Notes: a model not told the origin generated them from the letters alone. DNA of 64,000 nt from Bacteroides sp. (GCA_014802265.1 JAAVCP010000026.1:1-64000), one strand, 5' to 3'; positions 17,615 to 26,902 are shown, numbered from the stretch's first letter. Translations and numbers: made by a program.

Positions 17615-18667
17615 TCATGGATTTATTTCACTATCTGTCCAATCGTTATCTGTTGATAAATTTAAGGTAATAGGTCCCTTTATAGGTATAGGATCAGAAA
17701 GAAGAGCTCCTTTAACTGTGATTTTATAGTTGGCTATAGGGATTATGGTTCTATCTTTGATTGTATGCTCCTTGGAGGTAGTTCCATCTTCGAAATGGAA
17801 TTGGAATCCAATTTCACCCAAAGAGGTAGTTGAGGTTGTATTAGGATTTGCCAAAGAGTAGAAATAGAACAATACTTCGTTGGGTTTATTTGATTGTGCA
17901 TAGTAGTTGTTCCACTTCAGGACAGTAGATGTTACCTTATTAGAGGCTTGAGTACCGGCAGTTTTACTCAAAAAATCATAATGACATAAATAATCTATAC
18001 TTGAAAATTTAATTTCTTCTATATTTGCAGGGGCAGCCGTAGTGCTTACAAAACTTATTTTGCTGACGATTCTTTGTAGCGTTACATCTTTTATTACCTC
18101 CTCCTCTTCCTTTTTTATTACAATAGTCTCAGCGAAACATTCATAGTGATCTTCGTTTATGCAACAAGTTCGCATGCTATCCTTATCGGAATTTGTCTTA
18201 AAATCATAGAATGATCTCATGTATATTTTACCATCGTCAAGACTAGTGTTATAATACTTATCCTCATAATGTTTGGTATTTGAATCATACTTCGCATCAT
18301 TTGGAATATAGTCGCCAATGATGATAAAAGAATATGTACCTGGTTCAACTTGGAAGGTTACCGAGTTGGTGTCATCAGAAGCTATTATCTCTTGCCTTTC
18401 AAGTGGTTCAGAAAAGTTAATCACTTGGTTGCCACTGGTTATGGAAATATCACCGTTATATGCTACAACGGTATAACGCAACAAGTGCGTATTATCAGCT
18501 CGCGTCCCTGACGGAAGATCAGGTTGAGCAATGGTCAAAGTGATTGTTTCCCCGATCTTTTCATGTTCTTTCGGTGGATCGATTACCTCTGTAGAGGAAC
18601 AAGCGGCAAAGAAAGCCGTCATGACTGTCGCCAATGCAAGGCGAAGGAAGTGTCGTTTTGTTTCCAT
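17615..18667 (-). CDS. Fimbrillin-like (DUF6562-type) surface lipoprotein
   Basis: 350 residues with a lipoprotein signal (TVMTAFFAACSS, lipobox Cys at residue 23). Early mature residues contain SGTRADN, which could serve as the Arg cleavage site used in Bacteroidetes fimbrial subunits. The body shows the two-domain beta layout of fimbrillin relatives (LLRYTVVAYNGD, then VEPGTYSFIIIGDYI). It is the last gene of the Rpn-DUF3575-DUF6562 run, the place usually taken by a stalk or tip subunit. An insert rich in Lys/Glu (KKEEEEVIKDV) is unusual. The assignment to DUF6562 rests on overall pattern; the fimbrial role is an inference. Confidence 0.65.
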   Translation of the reverse strand: METKRHFLRLALATVMTAFFAACSSTEVIDPPKEHEKIGETITLTIAQPDLPSGTRADNTHLLRYTVVAYNGDISITSGNQVINFSEPLERQEIIASDDTNSVTFQVEPGTYSFIIIGDYIPNDAKYDSNTKHYEDKYYNTSLDDGKIYMRSFYDFKTNSDKDSMRTCCINEDHYECFAETIVIKKEEEEVIKDVTLQRIVSKISFVSTTAAPANIEEIKFSSIDYLCHYDFLSKTAGTQASNKVTSTVLKWNNYYAQSNKPNEVLFYFYSLANPNTTSTTSLGEIGFQFHFEDGTTSKEHTIKDRTIIPIANYKITVKGALLSDPIPIKGPITLNLSTDNDWTDSEINP

Positions 18668-18690
18668 ATTATTAATTTTGGGTTAAAAAA

Positions 18691-19665
18691 TCATATTTCA
18701 ATAATAATTTCGCCGTCCCATACGGTATTGACATTTATGCTGTTGGTATAAAAATCTGTCAACAGGCTGCCTGTTATGGCAGTGACTTTTCCGCGTTCCA
18801 ATGGGATTGTAATTGTAGGCGATTTAGACACTATTAGCCTTGCCGAATTATAGATTATTATTTTGGCTGAAATTTGTGTACCTGTTTCATCAACAAAAAA
18901 TTCTCCTGATGCAATTTCACTGCCCGATTCCGGCATTGGAAAATAATATTCCGCAGGGTCTTGATAGAATATAACCTTATTGTCAATGGCATTGAATTCT
19001 TTTGGAATATGGCTGTCAACAGCAATACACACTGAATATGTTTCTTCTTGATTTTTCAATGTTTTTATATAGTCCTGAAACCCCTCCATATCAGAAGCAA
19101 TGATTTTGAATCTTCCAATAGGTGGAGAAAGAGTAAGGGGTACTTTAACTTTCGCTCCCCATTTATCCTTGTATGCATGGAGATCAATATCTGTCTGACC
19201 GTATACACACATTTTATCATCACTCCAGATCACATGATGATCATTTCTTACTATTTCATAGAAATCGTCTGTGTAATATGTCGAATTCTTATGATTCGCT
19301 GCCTCAACACAATCAAGCCAGGCAGTTACATTATATGTTACGGCATGAAAATCAAAGGGCATGATTAGTTTGATGTGTCCGGCTGCATACTCTTCTTGTG
19401 TTAGAAAATGTTCACACCTTCCTATCTGCTTTCCGTTTCTTGTGAACTCAATTATCAGTCGGTAATCAAAATTATTAATTCGGTCTTCCGCTTTGCTGAA
19501 ATTAATTGCAAGAGTTTCCCAGCTTGCATCAATACTCACTTCCACACCAATCTGCACTAATGTTGGGTCAACCCCCTCACCGTCAGGGTAAGTGTGAATG
19601 CAACATGTAAATATTGACATTAGGAGCAGTGAAATACACTGTATTATGAGCTTGGTCTTGTCCAT
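18691..19665 (-). CDS. DUF6562-like fimbrial locus lipoprotein
   Basis: The start at 19665 is chosen because it gives a standard lipoprotein signal (MDKTKLIIQCISLLLMSIFTCC) and avoids overlap with the gene upstream; a longer start at 19698 would overlap it by 23 bases. The mature protein begins HTYPDGEGVDPTLVQIG. It has the family pattern of a strand-rich first domain, then TAWLDCVEAANHKNSTYYTD (compare the VWADYVD...YYDTSDF pattern of DUF6562) and a second domain from about residue 180. It lies 10 bases after the DUF3575 gene and 23 bases before the second lipoprotein. It is probably an anchored accessory subunit. Confidence 0.65.
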   Translation of the reverse strand: MDKTKLIIQCISLLLMSIFTCCIHTYPDGEGVDPTLVQIGVEVSIDASWETLAINFSKAEDRINNFDYRLIIEFTRNGKQIGRCEHFLTQEEYAAGHIKLIMPFDFHAVTYNVTAWLDCVEAANHKNSTYYTDDFYEIVRNDHHVIWSDDKMCVYGQTDIDLHAYKDKWGAKVKVPLTLSPPIGRFKIIASDMEGFQDYIKTLKNQEETYSVCIAVDSHIPKEFNAIDNKVIFYQDPAEYYFPMPESGSEIASGEFFVDETGTQISAKIIIYNSARLIVSKSPTITIPLERGKVTAITGSLLTDFYTNSINVNTVWDGEIIIEI

Positions 19666-19675
19666 GATTTTAGAT

Positions 19676-20287
19676 TCAAAGGTTGAAATGATAGACAAGG
19701 CTTATTCCAAGTTGGTCTATGCCAAAATAAGAGGTCTTGCGAGTATCAATTTTTGCTCCGTTGTCAATATTGTAGAATCGGTCATATTTAGTTATGACAT
19801 ATCCTGCGCCAATAGAAAACTCGGCATAAAGGGTATCGAAAAGTCTAAGTGAGTAGCCGTAGTTTACCCCACAGTCAAATAGAGGAAATCCTGAGTCCTG
19901 ATAACGAAAATCACGGTATCGCAGATTATACCATGCTATTCCCAAATGCATACCGAAGAAATGACCGGCACCCGGATTTCGTAGCCAATATCTGAACTCC
20001 GGTTGAACTGCCAAAGTGCGTAATGCATATTTATGGCTAACGAAATATGGTGACCACCACACCGGTAAAGCCAGAGAAAAGCAATTGCCTATTTGAATCT
20101 CTGCCTCAAGATTCATGATTGCTGCACCCCAAGGTATAAGATTGGTCTTTAACCCAGTAAATGGCTTATGCTTAGTAAGTATGGTATCACTCATAACATC
20201 AACCTTCCCGATTTTGTAAGTATCGGCAATAGTATCACTGCAACTAAATGATGCAGCCGCAATTATTATGAGTGCAACGTCTGGCAT
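19676..20287 (-). CDS. DUF3575 outer membrane protein of the fimbrial locus
   Basis: 203 residues. The core is typical of DUF3575: TGLKTNLIPWGAAIMNLEAEI near the N-terminus, then aromatic-rich strands and a C-terminal Leu-Val-Tyr-His-Phe-Asn-Leu consistent with a small beta-barrel. DUF3575 genes commonly open fimbrillin loci, as here. The N-terminus is odd: MPDVALIIIAAASFSC has a hydrophobic core and a possible lipobox but no basic n-region. The ATG follows the Rpn stop codon by two bases, with no other in-frame start upstream (TGA six codons before it). The native 5' end may have been lost or replaced when the Rpn gene arrived. Confidence 0.75.
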   Translation of the reverse strand: MPDVALIIIAAASFSCSDTIADTYKIGKVDVMSDTILTKHKPFTGLKTNLIPWGAAIMNLEAEIQIGNCFSLALPVWWSPYFVSHKYALRTLAVQPEFRYWLRNPGAGHFFGMHLGIAWYNLRYRDFRYQDSGFPLFDCGVNYGYSLRLFDTLYAEFSIGAGYVITKYDRFYNIDNGAKIDTRKTSYFGIDQLGISLVYHFNL

Positions 20288-20289
20288 CT

Positions 20290-21252
20290 TTAAAGATTTG
20301 CTATCTCATCTTCAGAAAGATTTAACGCTTGTGAGATAGTATGCACAGGAACCCCCATCTTTTTAAGATTAATAGCATTGTTAATCTTTTCTTGAGCAAT
20401 ACCTTCAGCTATCCCCTCGGCTCTTCCTTCAGCTCTTCCTTCATTCATAGCTTTTTTGCGAGCAAAGTTCATCTCCGCATGATAATCACGTGCTTTTTTA
20501 AGATCATATTCATACTGCTCTCTGTCTTGCGGAGACAGGGTAGCAAGATTAGCAATATTCGCAAGTCGCTTGAAAATATCTTGATGGGAGGTAAAAGCCA
20601 TTGATTCCATACTTGACATGTGTTTAAGATTATATATCCATTGATCGAAAAGAGTTTCACACTCTTGTTTTGTTTTGGTGAAAGCGGGCAACTGTATAAA
20701 TACAGCCCGTAGATAATCCCCAACAGGAGTAAAAGTGTGAATATCCATATTCTGAGAAGAGGTAACCAGCTTTGGTTCCAGACCGTCAATAAAGAAACTT
20801 GAAAAGAAAACACCTACAACAGGGATAAAGTTATAGTCCCAATAAATAGAATCTTCATTACTATAGGAAGTTAAATCGGAATGAGTTTCTAATCCCTTTT
20901 TTCGTCTTTCTTCCAAAGAGAGTTTTCCTTTATAACCTTGCTCTGCAATGCAACGACATAAATAGTAGAAGGCACGCTTTAAGAAAAACTCTTGTTCATT
21001 GACTTGCATTTCAAGTATGAATCGATGACCGGTAGAAGTCACACAATGCACATCGTAGACGATTGATTTCCCGTCCTCCCATTCTCTTGTCCGCTCTGAC
21101 TGGCGATATTGCACAGAATTGATTTTAGAAAGCACCGGGTCATCTGCGAACAAGACCTTCAGAAAAGATATAAGAATGTCGTTTGACACGTCTTCCTTTC
21201 CGAAGATGATTTTGAAGCCGGTATCTGTGAAAGGGTTTATGAATTGTGCCAT
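20290..21252 (-). CDS. Rpn family PD-(D/E)XK nuclease (recombination-promoting nuclease/putative transposase)
   Basis: 320 residues. Begins FINPFTDTGFKIIFG, the standard N-terminal motif. The nuclease core is seen as Asp in YDVHCVTSTG followed by ExQ in FILEMQVNEQEFF. The C-terminus has the characteristic tandem repeat GRAEGRAEGIAEGIAQ and a short HTH-like end. Rpn proteins are DNA endonucleases tied to RecA-independent recombination. The gene stops two bases before the DUF3575 start and has its own consensus promoter, which then would also drive the fimbrillin-like genes. Such genes are mobile in distribution and common in Bacteroidetes. Confidence 0.9.
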   Translation of the reverse strand: MAQFINPFTDTGFKIIFGKEDVSNDILISFLKVLFADDPVLSKINSVQYRQSERTREWEDGKSIVYDVHCVTSTGHRFILEMQVNEQEFFLKRAFYYLCRCIAEQGYKGKLSLEERRKKGLETHSDLTSYSNEDSIYWDYNFIPVVGVFFSSFFIDGLEPKLVTSSQNMDIHTFTPVGDYLRAVFIQLPAFTKTKQECETLFDQWIYNLKHMSSMESMAFTSHQDIFKRLANIANLATLSPQDREQYEYDLKKARDYHAEMNFARKKAMNEGRAEGRAEGIAEGIAQEKINNAINLKKMGVPVHTISQALNLSEDEIANL

Positions 21253-21280
21253 GCTAACTTACATCTTTGGGTTTAAGGCA

Positions 21281-21311
21281 CAAAGGTAATGAAATAAAAT
21301 GATTTTTCAAA
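21281..21311 (-). promoter_or_regulatory. Predicted promoter of the Rpn-fimbrillin run
   Basis: Minus strand TTTG (21311-21308), 19 bases, TACCTTTG (21288-21281). No other promoter of this quality was seen between Rpn and the fimbrillin-like genes. Confidence 0.65.
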
Positions 21312-21355
21312 ATGATAACCAATTAAATGTGAAAAAATAATGTCAATAATGGTGA

Positions 21356-21934
21356 TTATATCTTTATTCCGGAGAATCCCATGAAAGCCATTGCTAAAAT
21401 GCCGGCACAAATAAGAGCAATTGGCACGCCTTTCATTGCCTTTGGCACGGGCAACAGTTCAAGTTGTTCTCGTATACCTGCGAAAATCCATAGAGCAAGT
21501 GTAAAACCAATAGATGTAGCTAAACCGTAGGTCATAGCTTCCATTAGATTAAAATTTTTCTGGATTACAAGGATAGCTACGCCAAGCACAGCACAGTTGG
21601 TCGTGATAAGAGGCAAAAACACTCCAAGAGATTGGTAAAGGGTGGGAACAGCCTTCTTCATTACAATCTCCAGCAATTGCACAAGAAATGCAATGACCAG
21701 GATAAAGACAATGGTCTGTAAGAATTGAAGTCCGAGGGGATTCAGCACGTAGGTTTGCAAAAGCCATGCGACCACTGTGGCTATTATGATGACAAACGTG
21801 ACTGCTGCCCCCATTCCGAGTGCAGAACTGATTTTCTTTGATACTCCCAAGAAAGGACATATTCCCAGAAATTGGGAAAATACTATGTTGTTGATGAATA
21901 TCGCCGTGACGATAATGGAAAGATAGGTCAGCAT
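21356..21934 (-). CDS. rnfA: RnfA, ferredoxin:NAD+ oxidoreductase membrane subunit
   Basis: 192 residues, six predicted membrane helices, usual length. Shows the family start (NNIVFSQFLGICPFLGVS) and the Cys-containing repeat (LPLITTNCAVLGVAILV) that, with the RnfE Cys, binds an intramembrane iron-sulfur cluster. It is part of the inner-membrane Rnf complex that couples electron transfer from ferredoxin to NAD+ with Na+ or H+ export. Last gene of rseC-rnfBCDGEA; its start overlaps rnfE by seven bases. No terminator is seen before the Rpn promoter. Confidence 0.95.
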   Translation of the reverse strand: MLTYLSIIVTAIFINNIVFSQFLGICPFLGVSKKISSALGMGAAVTFVIIIATVVAWLLQTYVLNPLGLQFLQTIVFILVIAFLVQLLEIVMKKAVPTLYQSLGVFLPLITTNCAVLGVAILVIQKNFNLMEAMTYGLATSIGFTLALWIFAGIREQLELLPVPKAMKGVPIALICAGILAMAFMGFSGIKI

Positions 21935-22518
21935 GATTTACGTATTTTATTGACGATTGCAATCAGATAACCGAGTGCGATGAATGCACCCGGGGCAAGA
22001 ACGAAAAGAAGCATTCCATAGTCTTCCGGGAAAATTTCTGTGCCGAATATCTTTCCGGTGCCGAATATTTCTCTTACTCCTCCGAGAAGCACGAGGGCAA
22101 AGGTAAAACCTATGCCGCTTCCAAGACCGTCGAGTAGAGAAGCAAACATTCCGTTTTTGCTTGCAAATGCCTCTGCTCTGCCAAGAAGGATACAGTTAAC
22201 CACAATCAAGGGAATAAATATGCCCAATGAGGCATTGAGGGCTGGCATCCAGGCATTGACCACAAGTTGGAGCACTGTTACGAAAGTGGCTATCACTACA
22301 ATGAAGGCGGGGATCCTCACTTTATCGGGCACAAAACTCTTAATAAGGGATATGACCACGTTGGAGCATACGAGCACGGCGGCAGTCGCCACTCCCATCA
22401 TAAGTCCGTTATAGGCTGACGAAGTTGTGCCGAGAGTGGCACACATTCCGAGAAGAAGCACCAGCACCGGGTTGGAAGGTATGATGCCATTATAGAATAT
22501 TTTCAGGTATTTATTCAT
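21928..22518 (-). CDS. rnfE: RnfE, ferredoxin:NAD+ oxidoreductase membrane subunit
   Basis: 196 residues, polytopic. Family marks are NGIIPSNPVLVLLLGMCATLG near the N-terminus and LIVVNCILLGRAEAFASKNG in the middle, which mirrors the RnfA repeat with opposite topology. RnfA and RnfE form the membrane core of the ion-translocating complex. It overlaps rnfG by four bases and rnfA by seven, so translation is coupled. Confidence 0.95.
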   Translation of the reverse strand: MNKYLKIFYNGIIPSNPVLVLLLGMCATLGTTSSAYNGLMMGVATAAVLVCSNVVISLIKSFVPDKVRIPAFIVVIATFVTVLQLVVNAWMPALNASLGIFIPLIVVNCILLGRAEAFASKNGMFASLLDGLGSGIGFTFALVLLGGVREIFGTGKIFGTEIFPEDYGMLLFVLAPGAFIALGYLIAIVNKIRKSC

Positions 22519-23165
22519 TTTTTCGGTTGTTTTGTCGCTCCTGATGAGCCGTCAACGCTGTCTGTGTTTGGCTTGGAGACGCTATTTTTGTAATCTTTGT
22601 ATGCTTCATATGCGTTGCGGAGCGTTTCCAGGAAAGCTCTCGAAGAAATGGTGGCTGCTGTGATGGCATCAATCTCTCCATTGGTGTCTTTTGAAACATA
22701 GAATTGTGTTGTCTCCGGATTTTTATTAATCACGGAGCGTGCAGCCGTCGGGTCGCGAAACCATTCCTCCATCTTGGTGCCGAGTCCGGGAGTCTCTGCC
22801 TGTTGAAGCACACGGTAATCTCTTACTGTACCGTCGGCATTAAAACCACACATTACTATAATTTGTCCCGCAAAGCCGTTCATTGTTTCACCTTTAACTG
22901 CTGCACCGTCAAGATTACCGTCGGAATATGCCGGATAGACGGTAAATTGATTACCCTCTATTTCCTTCACCCATTTATCATCTTCCGGATTATTGGTGAA
23001 TGGCGGAGCGACCTCCGCTATGGCAGCTTTCTGCTGGGCGGCTGCTTGAAGAGCAATAGGTTCTTTGGTTATGGAGTAAACCCATCCTAACAAAGCACCT
23101 GCGGCAACCGTGATAGTCACCAAAGAAATTACCATATTAGGGAGAGTAGATGCTAATTTTTTCAT
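22515..23165 (-). CDS. rnfG: RnfG, FMN-binding subunit
   Basis: 216 residues with one N-terminal membrane helix and a periplasmic FMN-binding domain. The flavin attachment motif reads DAITAAT, a variant of Dxx(S/T)GAT with Ala for Gly; the acceptor Thr is kept. Also seen: GFAGQIIVMCGFNADG and ETPGLGTKMEEWF, both typical. Flavin is expected to be attached by ApbE, which is not in the window. It overlaps rnfD and rnfE by four bases each. Confidence 0.92.
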   Translation of the reverse strand: MKKLASTLPNMVISLVTITVAAGALLGWVYSITKEPIALQAAAQQKAAIAEVAPPFTNNPEDDKWVKEIEGNQFTVYPAYSDGNLDGAAVKGETMNGFAGQIIVMCGFNADGTVRDYRVLQQAETPGLGTKMEEWFRDPTAARSVINKNPETTQFYVSKDTNGEIDAITAATISSRAFLETLRNAYEAYKDYKNSVSKPNTDSVDGSSGATKQPKK

Positions 23166-24160
23166 GCCATCACCCTCCTTTCTTTTTCACCGAATATTTT
23201 AGGTCGGCAATACTTATTGATAAGTGGCACAAAGCTGTTCATCAGTAGAATTGCAAATGACATTCCTTCCGGATAAGCTCCGAAGCGGCGTATGATAATG
23301 GTTATGAATCCTATCATAAAACCATAAATGAACTGCCCGATGTGGGTCATAGGGGATGTCACATAATCAGTAGCCATGAACACGGCACCGAGTAAAAGAC
23401 CTCCGGCGAAGATGTCGAGCAGGGGATTACCACCGAAAGCCCAGGAGAAAAGAGCGGCGGAACCGATGACTGTTAGCGGTATATGCCATGTGATTGTGCG
23501 CATGGCAAGCATATAAGCCAGCCCTATCAGTATTGCTATGCCACCTACTTCACCAAGCGAACCATTCATCTGCCCGACAGCCATATCAAGGAAATTGTAT
23601 TCTGAAAGGTTGGCATGCCCACTATTAAGATAGGTAAGAAGAGTGGCTCCTGTGGAGGCGTCAGCATGGGCTGATGCGCCAGAGGCTGCGGCAGCTCCAG
23701 CGATTGTGTCATAGCCTGATTCAACACCGGTAGGCCATGTTGTCATGGCTGCCGGGAAGGAGATAAGAAGAAAAACACGTCCTACAAGGGCAGGATTCCA
23801 GATATTACACCCTAATCCTCCAAAACTCATTTTGGCTATACCGATGGCTACTATTGAGCCTATAATAGCCATCCACCAAGGAATTATGCAGGGAAGATTA
23901 AATGCCAAAAGTAGTCCGGTGATCAATGCCGAACCGTTAGTGAGTGTCAGAGGGCGATGAAACATAAATCTGTTGACAACCCATTCTGTAAGCAGGCAGC
24001 TTACCACACAGAGGAGGGTGGTCCAAAGCGCAGGCAGTCCGAATGACCACAATGCCACAACAAGTGCAGGGATCATGGCTATCACTACATTCCACATGCG
24101 GCGGTCAATACTGTCGCTGCAATGTATATGTGGCGAGATGGATATATTAAGTTTGTTCAT
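23162..24160 (-). CDS. rnfD: RnfD, FMN-binding membrane subunit
   Basis: 332 residues with about nine membrane helices. It starts with SPHIHCSDSIDRRMWNVVIA, the family pattern. The covalent FMN site is in DASTGATLLTYL (Thr of SGAT-type motif), facing the periplasm. FMATDYVTSPMTHIGQ and the C-terminal FGAYPEGMSFAILLMN are family hallmarks. A 65-base gap separates it from rnfC, the largest inside the operon. Confidence 0.95.
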   Translation of the reverse strand: MNKLNISISPHIHCSDSIDRRMWNVVIAMIPALVVALWSFGLPALWTTLLCVVSCLLTEWVVNRFMFHRPLTLTNGSALITGLLLAFNLPCIIPWWMAIIGSIVAIGIAKMSFGGLGCNIWNPALVGRVFLLISFPAAMTTWPTGVESGYDTIAGAAAASGASAHADASTGATLLTYLNSGHANLSEYNFLDMAVGQMNGSLGEVGGIAILIGLAYMLAMRTITWHIPLTVIGSAALFSWAFGGNPLLDIFAGGLLLGAVFMATDYVTSPMTHIGQFIYGFMIGFITIIIRRFGAYPEGMSFAILLMNSFVPLINKYCRPKIFGEKERRVMA

Positions 24161-24225
24161 AAAATCTGGGTAATGTATTATGAGATATTATTAAAGTAGA
24201 CTCTTCAGTTCTAAATTTTTAACCC

Positions 24226-25539
24226 TTAACGTGCTTTTCTAAGCTCTTGTTTGCCAAGTTTGATCATATCTACAAGAGGACGATTAGCAGGACAGGCGTA
24301 ACTGCAGCACCCACATTCCAAACAGTTCATGACACCATGTTCTGCCATAGCCTCCCACATCCTTACGTCAGCCTGCAGCATGAACAGATAAGGTTCGAGA
24401 CCCATAGGGCACACTGTAATACATTTCGAACACCTTATGCATGGTTGTGTGGGCTTGCGCAACGATTGTGATTCGGGAAGCACCACTACTCCTGATAATC
24501 CTTTGGTAGCAGTTGCATCGAGACATGAGATGGCACGACCCATCATTGGACCGCCGGCGATTACTTTGCCGGAATCTTCCGGTAAACCTCCGGCAAAGGC
24601 AAGCAAGTCAGAAATAGGGGTGCCATTTTTTACCATATAGTTACCCGGGTTTGACAGTTCAGGACCAGTGACTGTTACGATCCTTTCAGTAAGAGGCATC
24701 CGGTTATAGACCGCATTATATACAGCATAGGCTGTGGCTACATTATCAACTATGCACCCTACCTCAATAGGAAGACAGCCTGCGGGCACCGTTTTTCCTG
24801 TGACGGCATATATAAGTTGCTTTTCTCCTCCCTGAGGATATTTCTTTTTTAAAGTCACGACGTGTAGGTTGGCTTTGGTGCTGACTACCTTTGTTATCGC
24901 GGCTATGGCATCAGGCTTATTTTCCTCTATTGCTATGATACCCTCACGCACATGGGTTGCTTTCATTATAAGGATAGTGCCTTTTATAATCTTGCTGGCA
25001 TGTGAACGCATAAGGGTATCGTCGCAAGTGAGATATGGCTCACATTCCGCACCATTAATTATCACAGTGTCAGCAAGTTTACCTCGGGGAATAGTAAGTT
25101 TTACCTGCGTGGGGAAGGTGGCACCACCGAGCCCAACTATACCGCTGTCACCTACTATGTCAATGATTTCCTGGGAAGTAAGTCTTCTCACTTCGTCGTC
25201 TGTACGCGGTTTAATTGGTGTTATGTCGTCGGGAGCAGATTCTGTATGGATGACGATTGAGTCTTGCCATATACCTTGAGGGGTACGGGTTGGCTCAATC
25301 TTCTTTATTGTGCCGTATACGGGTGAATGGACCGGTGAACTGACGAAGCCGTCTGCTTCGGCTATCATCTGACCCTCATAGACTTTATCACCAACTTTTA
25401 CAATAGGCTTTGCCGGCTTACCGATTGATTGAGAGAGCATTATCCTCAATTCAGCAGGTACCGGAACTGCCACGATAGGTTTTCCGGCTGTTATCTTATT
25501 TTCGGGAGGATGAATACCTCCTTTCTTAAAGGTCTTCAT
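24226..25539 (-). CDS. rnfC: RnfC, NADH/ferredoxin-side subunit with two [4Fe-4S] clusters
   Basis: 437 residues, the short form usual in Bacteroidetes. The N-terminal barrel-sandwich part (GGIHPPENK) is followed by an FMN/NADH domain (GLGGATFPTQVKL, NGAECEPYLTCDD) and a C-terminal ferredoxin pair: CIRCSKCITVCP and CLECGCCSYACP. It is a peripheral cytoplasmic subunit that hands electrons to NAD+. It overlaps rnfB by four bases. Confidence 0.95.
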   Translation of the reverse strand: MKTFKKGGIHPPENKITAGKPIVAVPVPAELRIMLSQSIGKPAKPIVKVGDKVYEGQMIAEADGFVSSPVHSPVYGTIKKIEPTRTPQGIWQDSIVIHTESAPDDITPIKPRTDDEVRRLTSQEIIDIVGDSGIVGLGGATFPTQVKLTIPRGKLADTVIINGAECEPYLTCDDTLMRSHASKIIKGTILIMKATHVREGIIAIEENKPDAIAAITKVVSTKANLHVVTLKKKYPQGGEKQLIYAVTGKTVPAGCLPIEVGCIVDNVATAYAVYNAVYNRMPLTERIVTVTGPELSNPGNYMVKNGTPISDLLAFAGGLPEDSGKVIAGGPMMGRAISCLDATATKGLSGVVVLPESQSLRKPTQPCIRCSKCITVCPMGLEPYLFMLQADVRMWEAMAEHGVMNCLECGCCSYACPANRPLVDMIKLGKQELRKAR

Positions 25540-26381
25540 TTTTTGTTGGGTGAAGTATTATTTGATGAAAAATAGCCGAGTTCGGTTGACACTATTGAAT
25601 GACGCGGACAAGCCTTCATACACTCTCCACATGCAGTGCATTTGTCTTGCTCAATATGAGCGAGAAAAGAGGTAATCACCGGGGCTTCAGAAGGACAGAC
25701 CTTACGACATTTTGTACAACCTATGCAAGCCACTCCACATTCTTTCATGGCGATAGGTCCACGATCACGATTTGCACATGCCACCCATACGATAGGCTTT
25801 TCTCCACTAAAAGGAACGAGTTCACATAAATGGCGCGGACATGCTTCTACACATTTTCCACACCCTGTGCATTTCTTAAGGTCTACGTGGGGCAAAGCCT
25901 CATCAGGAAGTATCTGCATAGCACCGAATGGACACGCCTTTACGCAGTCGCCACAACCAAGACATCCGTAGATGCAATCTGACTCTCCTTGATAGAGCGA
26001 AGCCTCGATAGCACAAGATCGCACGCCGTCATAATGATTACGAGGATCGCGGTTTTCACATGATGCACTACATTTTACTATGGCTACTTTCTTTTGTGTT
26101 TCTGAAGGAGTAAGCCCAGCTATCTCTGCTACTTTCTTCATTCCCTCGGCATTGAGACTGGTGCAGTTTAATCCCTCCATTGACTTTGCATTGGCACATT
26201 CCATGGCAAAGGCATGACAACCGGAAAAGCCGCACCCTCCACAATTTGCACCCGGAAGAAGCTCCTCAATCTCTCCGACTTTAGGATCTTCATATACGAA
26301 AAATTTCTTTGCAGCCATAAAAAGGAGCAATGCGGCTATGAGTCCGATTACTCCTAATACTATTACAGAGACGGTTATCAT
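25536..26381 (-). CDS. rnfB: RnfB, ferredoxin-accepting iron-sulfur subunit
   Basis: 281 residues. One N-terminal membrane helix is followed by the four-Cys cluster domain (GANCGGCGFSGCHAFAMEC) and then several ferredoxin-type CxxCxxCxxxCP motifs, for example CLGCGDCVKACP, CTGCGKCVEACP, CIGCTKCRKVCP and CTACGECMKACP. It is the entry point for electrons from reduced ferredoxin. Its start is seven bases after the rseC stop. Confidence 0.95.
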   Translation of the reverse strand: MITVSVIVLGVIGLIAALLLFMAAKKFFVYEDPKVGEIEELLPGANCGGCGFSGCHAFAMECANAKSMEGLNCTSLNAEGMKKVAEIAGLTPSETQKKVAIVKCSASCENRDPRNHYDGVRSCAIEASLYQGESDCIYGCLGCGDCVKACPFGAMQILPDEALPHVDLKKCTGCGKCVEACPRHLCELVPFSGEKPIVWVACANRDRGPIAMKECGVACIGCTKCRKVCPSEAPVITSFLAHIEQDKCTACGECMKACPRHSIVSTELGYFSSNNTSPNKK

Positions 26382-26388
26382 GGTTACG

Positions 26389-26847
26389 TCAGTTATTGGT
26401 TATTCGCTCAGGATTACCGGTAATGGAGAATGAAAATTCATGCGCAATCTTATTGCGGCAAGCCCATAGCACAACGTAGAAGATAATTGTGACCGCAATG
26501 CCTGACAGAGCCGCCGCGAGTTGATTAAATGTCAATAAATAAACAATCACCATCACAATTATAAGGGCAATTGAAGGTAACACTGTGGCATACATGATGG
26601 CTTTGCGGTGCATTTGCTCCGTTCCTCTTACGGTCACAATGTCTCCGCGTTTGTAAGAACATGCGTGAGGAGTGACTATTGTAACAGTGTTTTCTGTCTG
26701 TCCGGTTGCCTCACAAATCTTACCTGCCGGACAATCGCCGCAATCGCCGCAATCATCTATTTTGACGGTAACAGAATTGGCATTTGGATTGACCGACATC
26801 ACGATGCCTGTGTGGTCAATATAATCGGTATTAATAGCTTGTGGCAT
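26389..26847 (-). CDS. rseC: RseC/SoxR-reducing system family protein
   Basis: 152 residues. The cytoplasmic N-terminal part is Cys-rich (DCGDCGDCPAGKICEA), followed by an OB-like strand region and two membrane helices, the usual RseC architecture. In Bacteroidales it regularly precedes rnfB. Its role in Rnf assembly or redox control is inferred from that association. It is the first gene of the operon and lies just behind a consensus promoter. Confidence 0.88.
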   Translation of the reverse strand: MPQAINTDYIDHTGIVMSVNPNANSVTVKIDDCGDCGDCPAGKICEATGQTENTVTIVTPHACSYKRGDIVTVRGTEQMHRKAIMYATVLPSIALIIVMVIVYLLTFNQLAAALSGIAVTIIFYVVLWACRNKIAHEFSFSITGNPERITNN

Positions 26848-26871
26848 ATTATAATGTTAGAGTTAGTGCCA

Positions 26872-26902
26872 CAAAGTTACAAAAAATAAGATACCTCCCA
26901 AA
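26872..26902 (-). promoter_or_regulatory. Predicted promoter of the rseC-rnf operon
   Basis: Minus strand TTTG (26902-26899), 19 bases, TAACTTTG (26879-26872). The predicted transcript start gives a leader of about 20 bases. Confidence 0.75.

Noticed and set aside
19666-19698. Upstream start of the DUF6562-like lipoprotein
   Set aside because: It overlaps the DUF3575 gene and adds 11 polar residues before a good lipoprotein signal.
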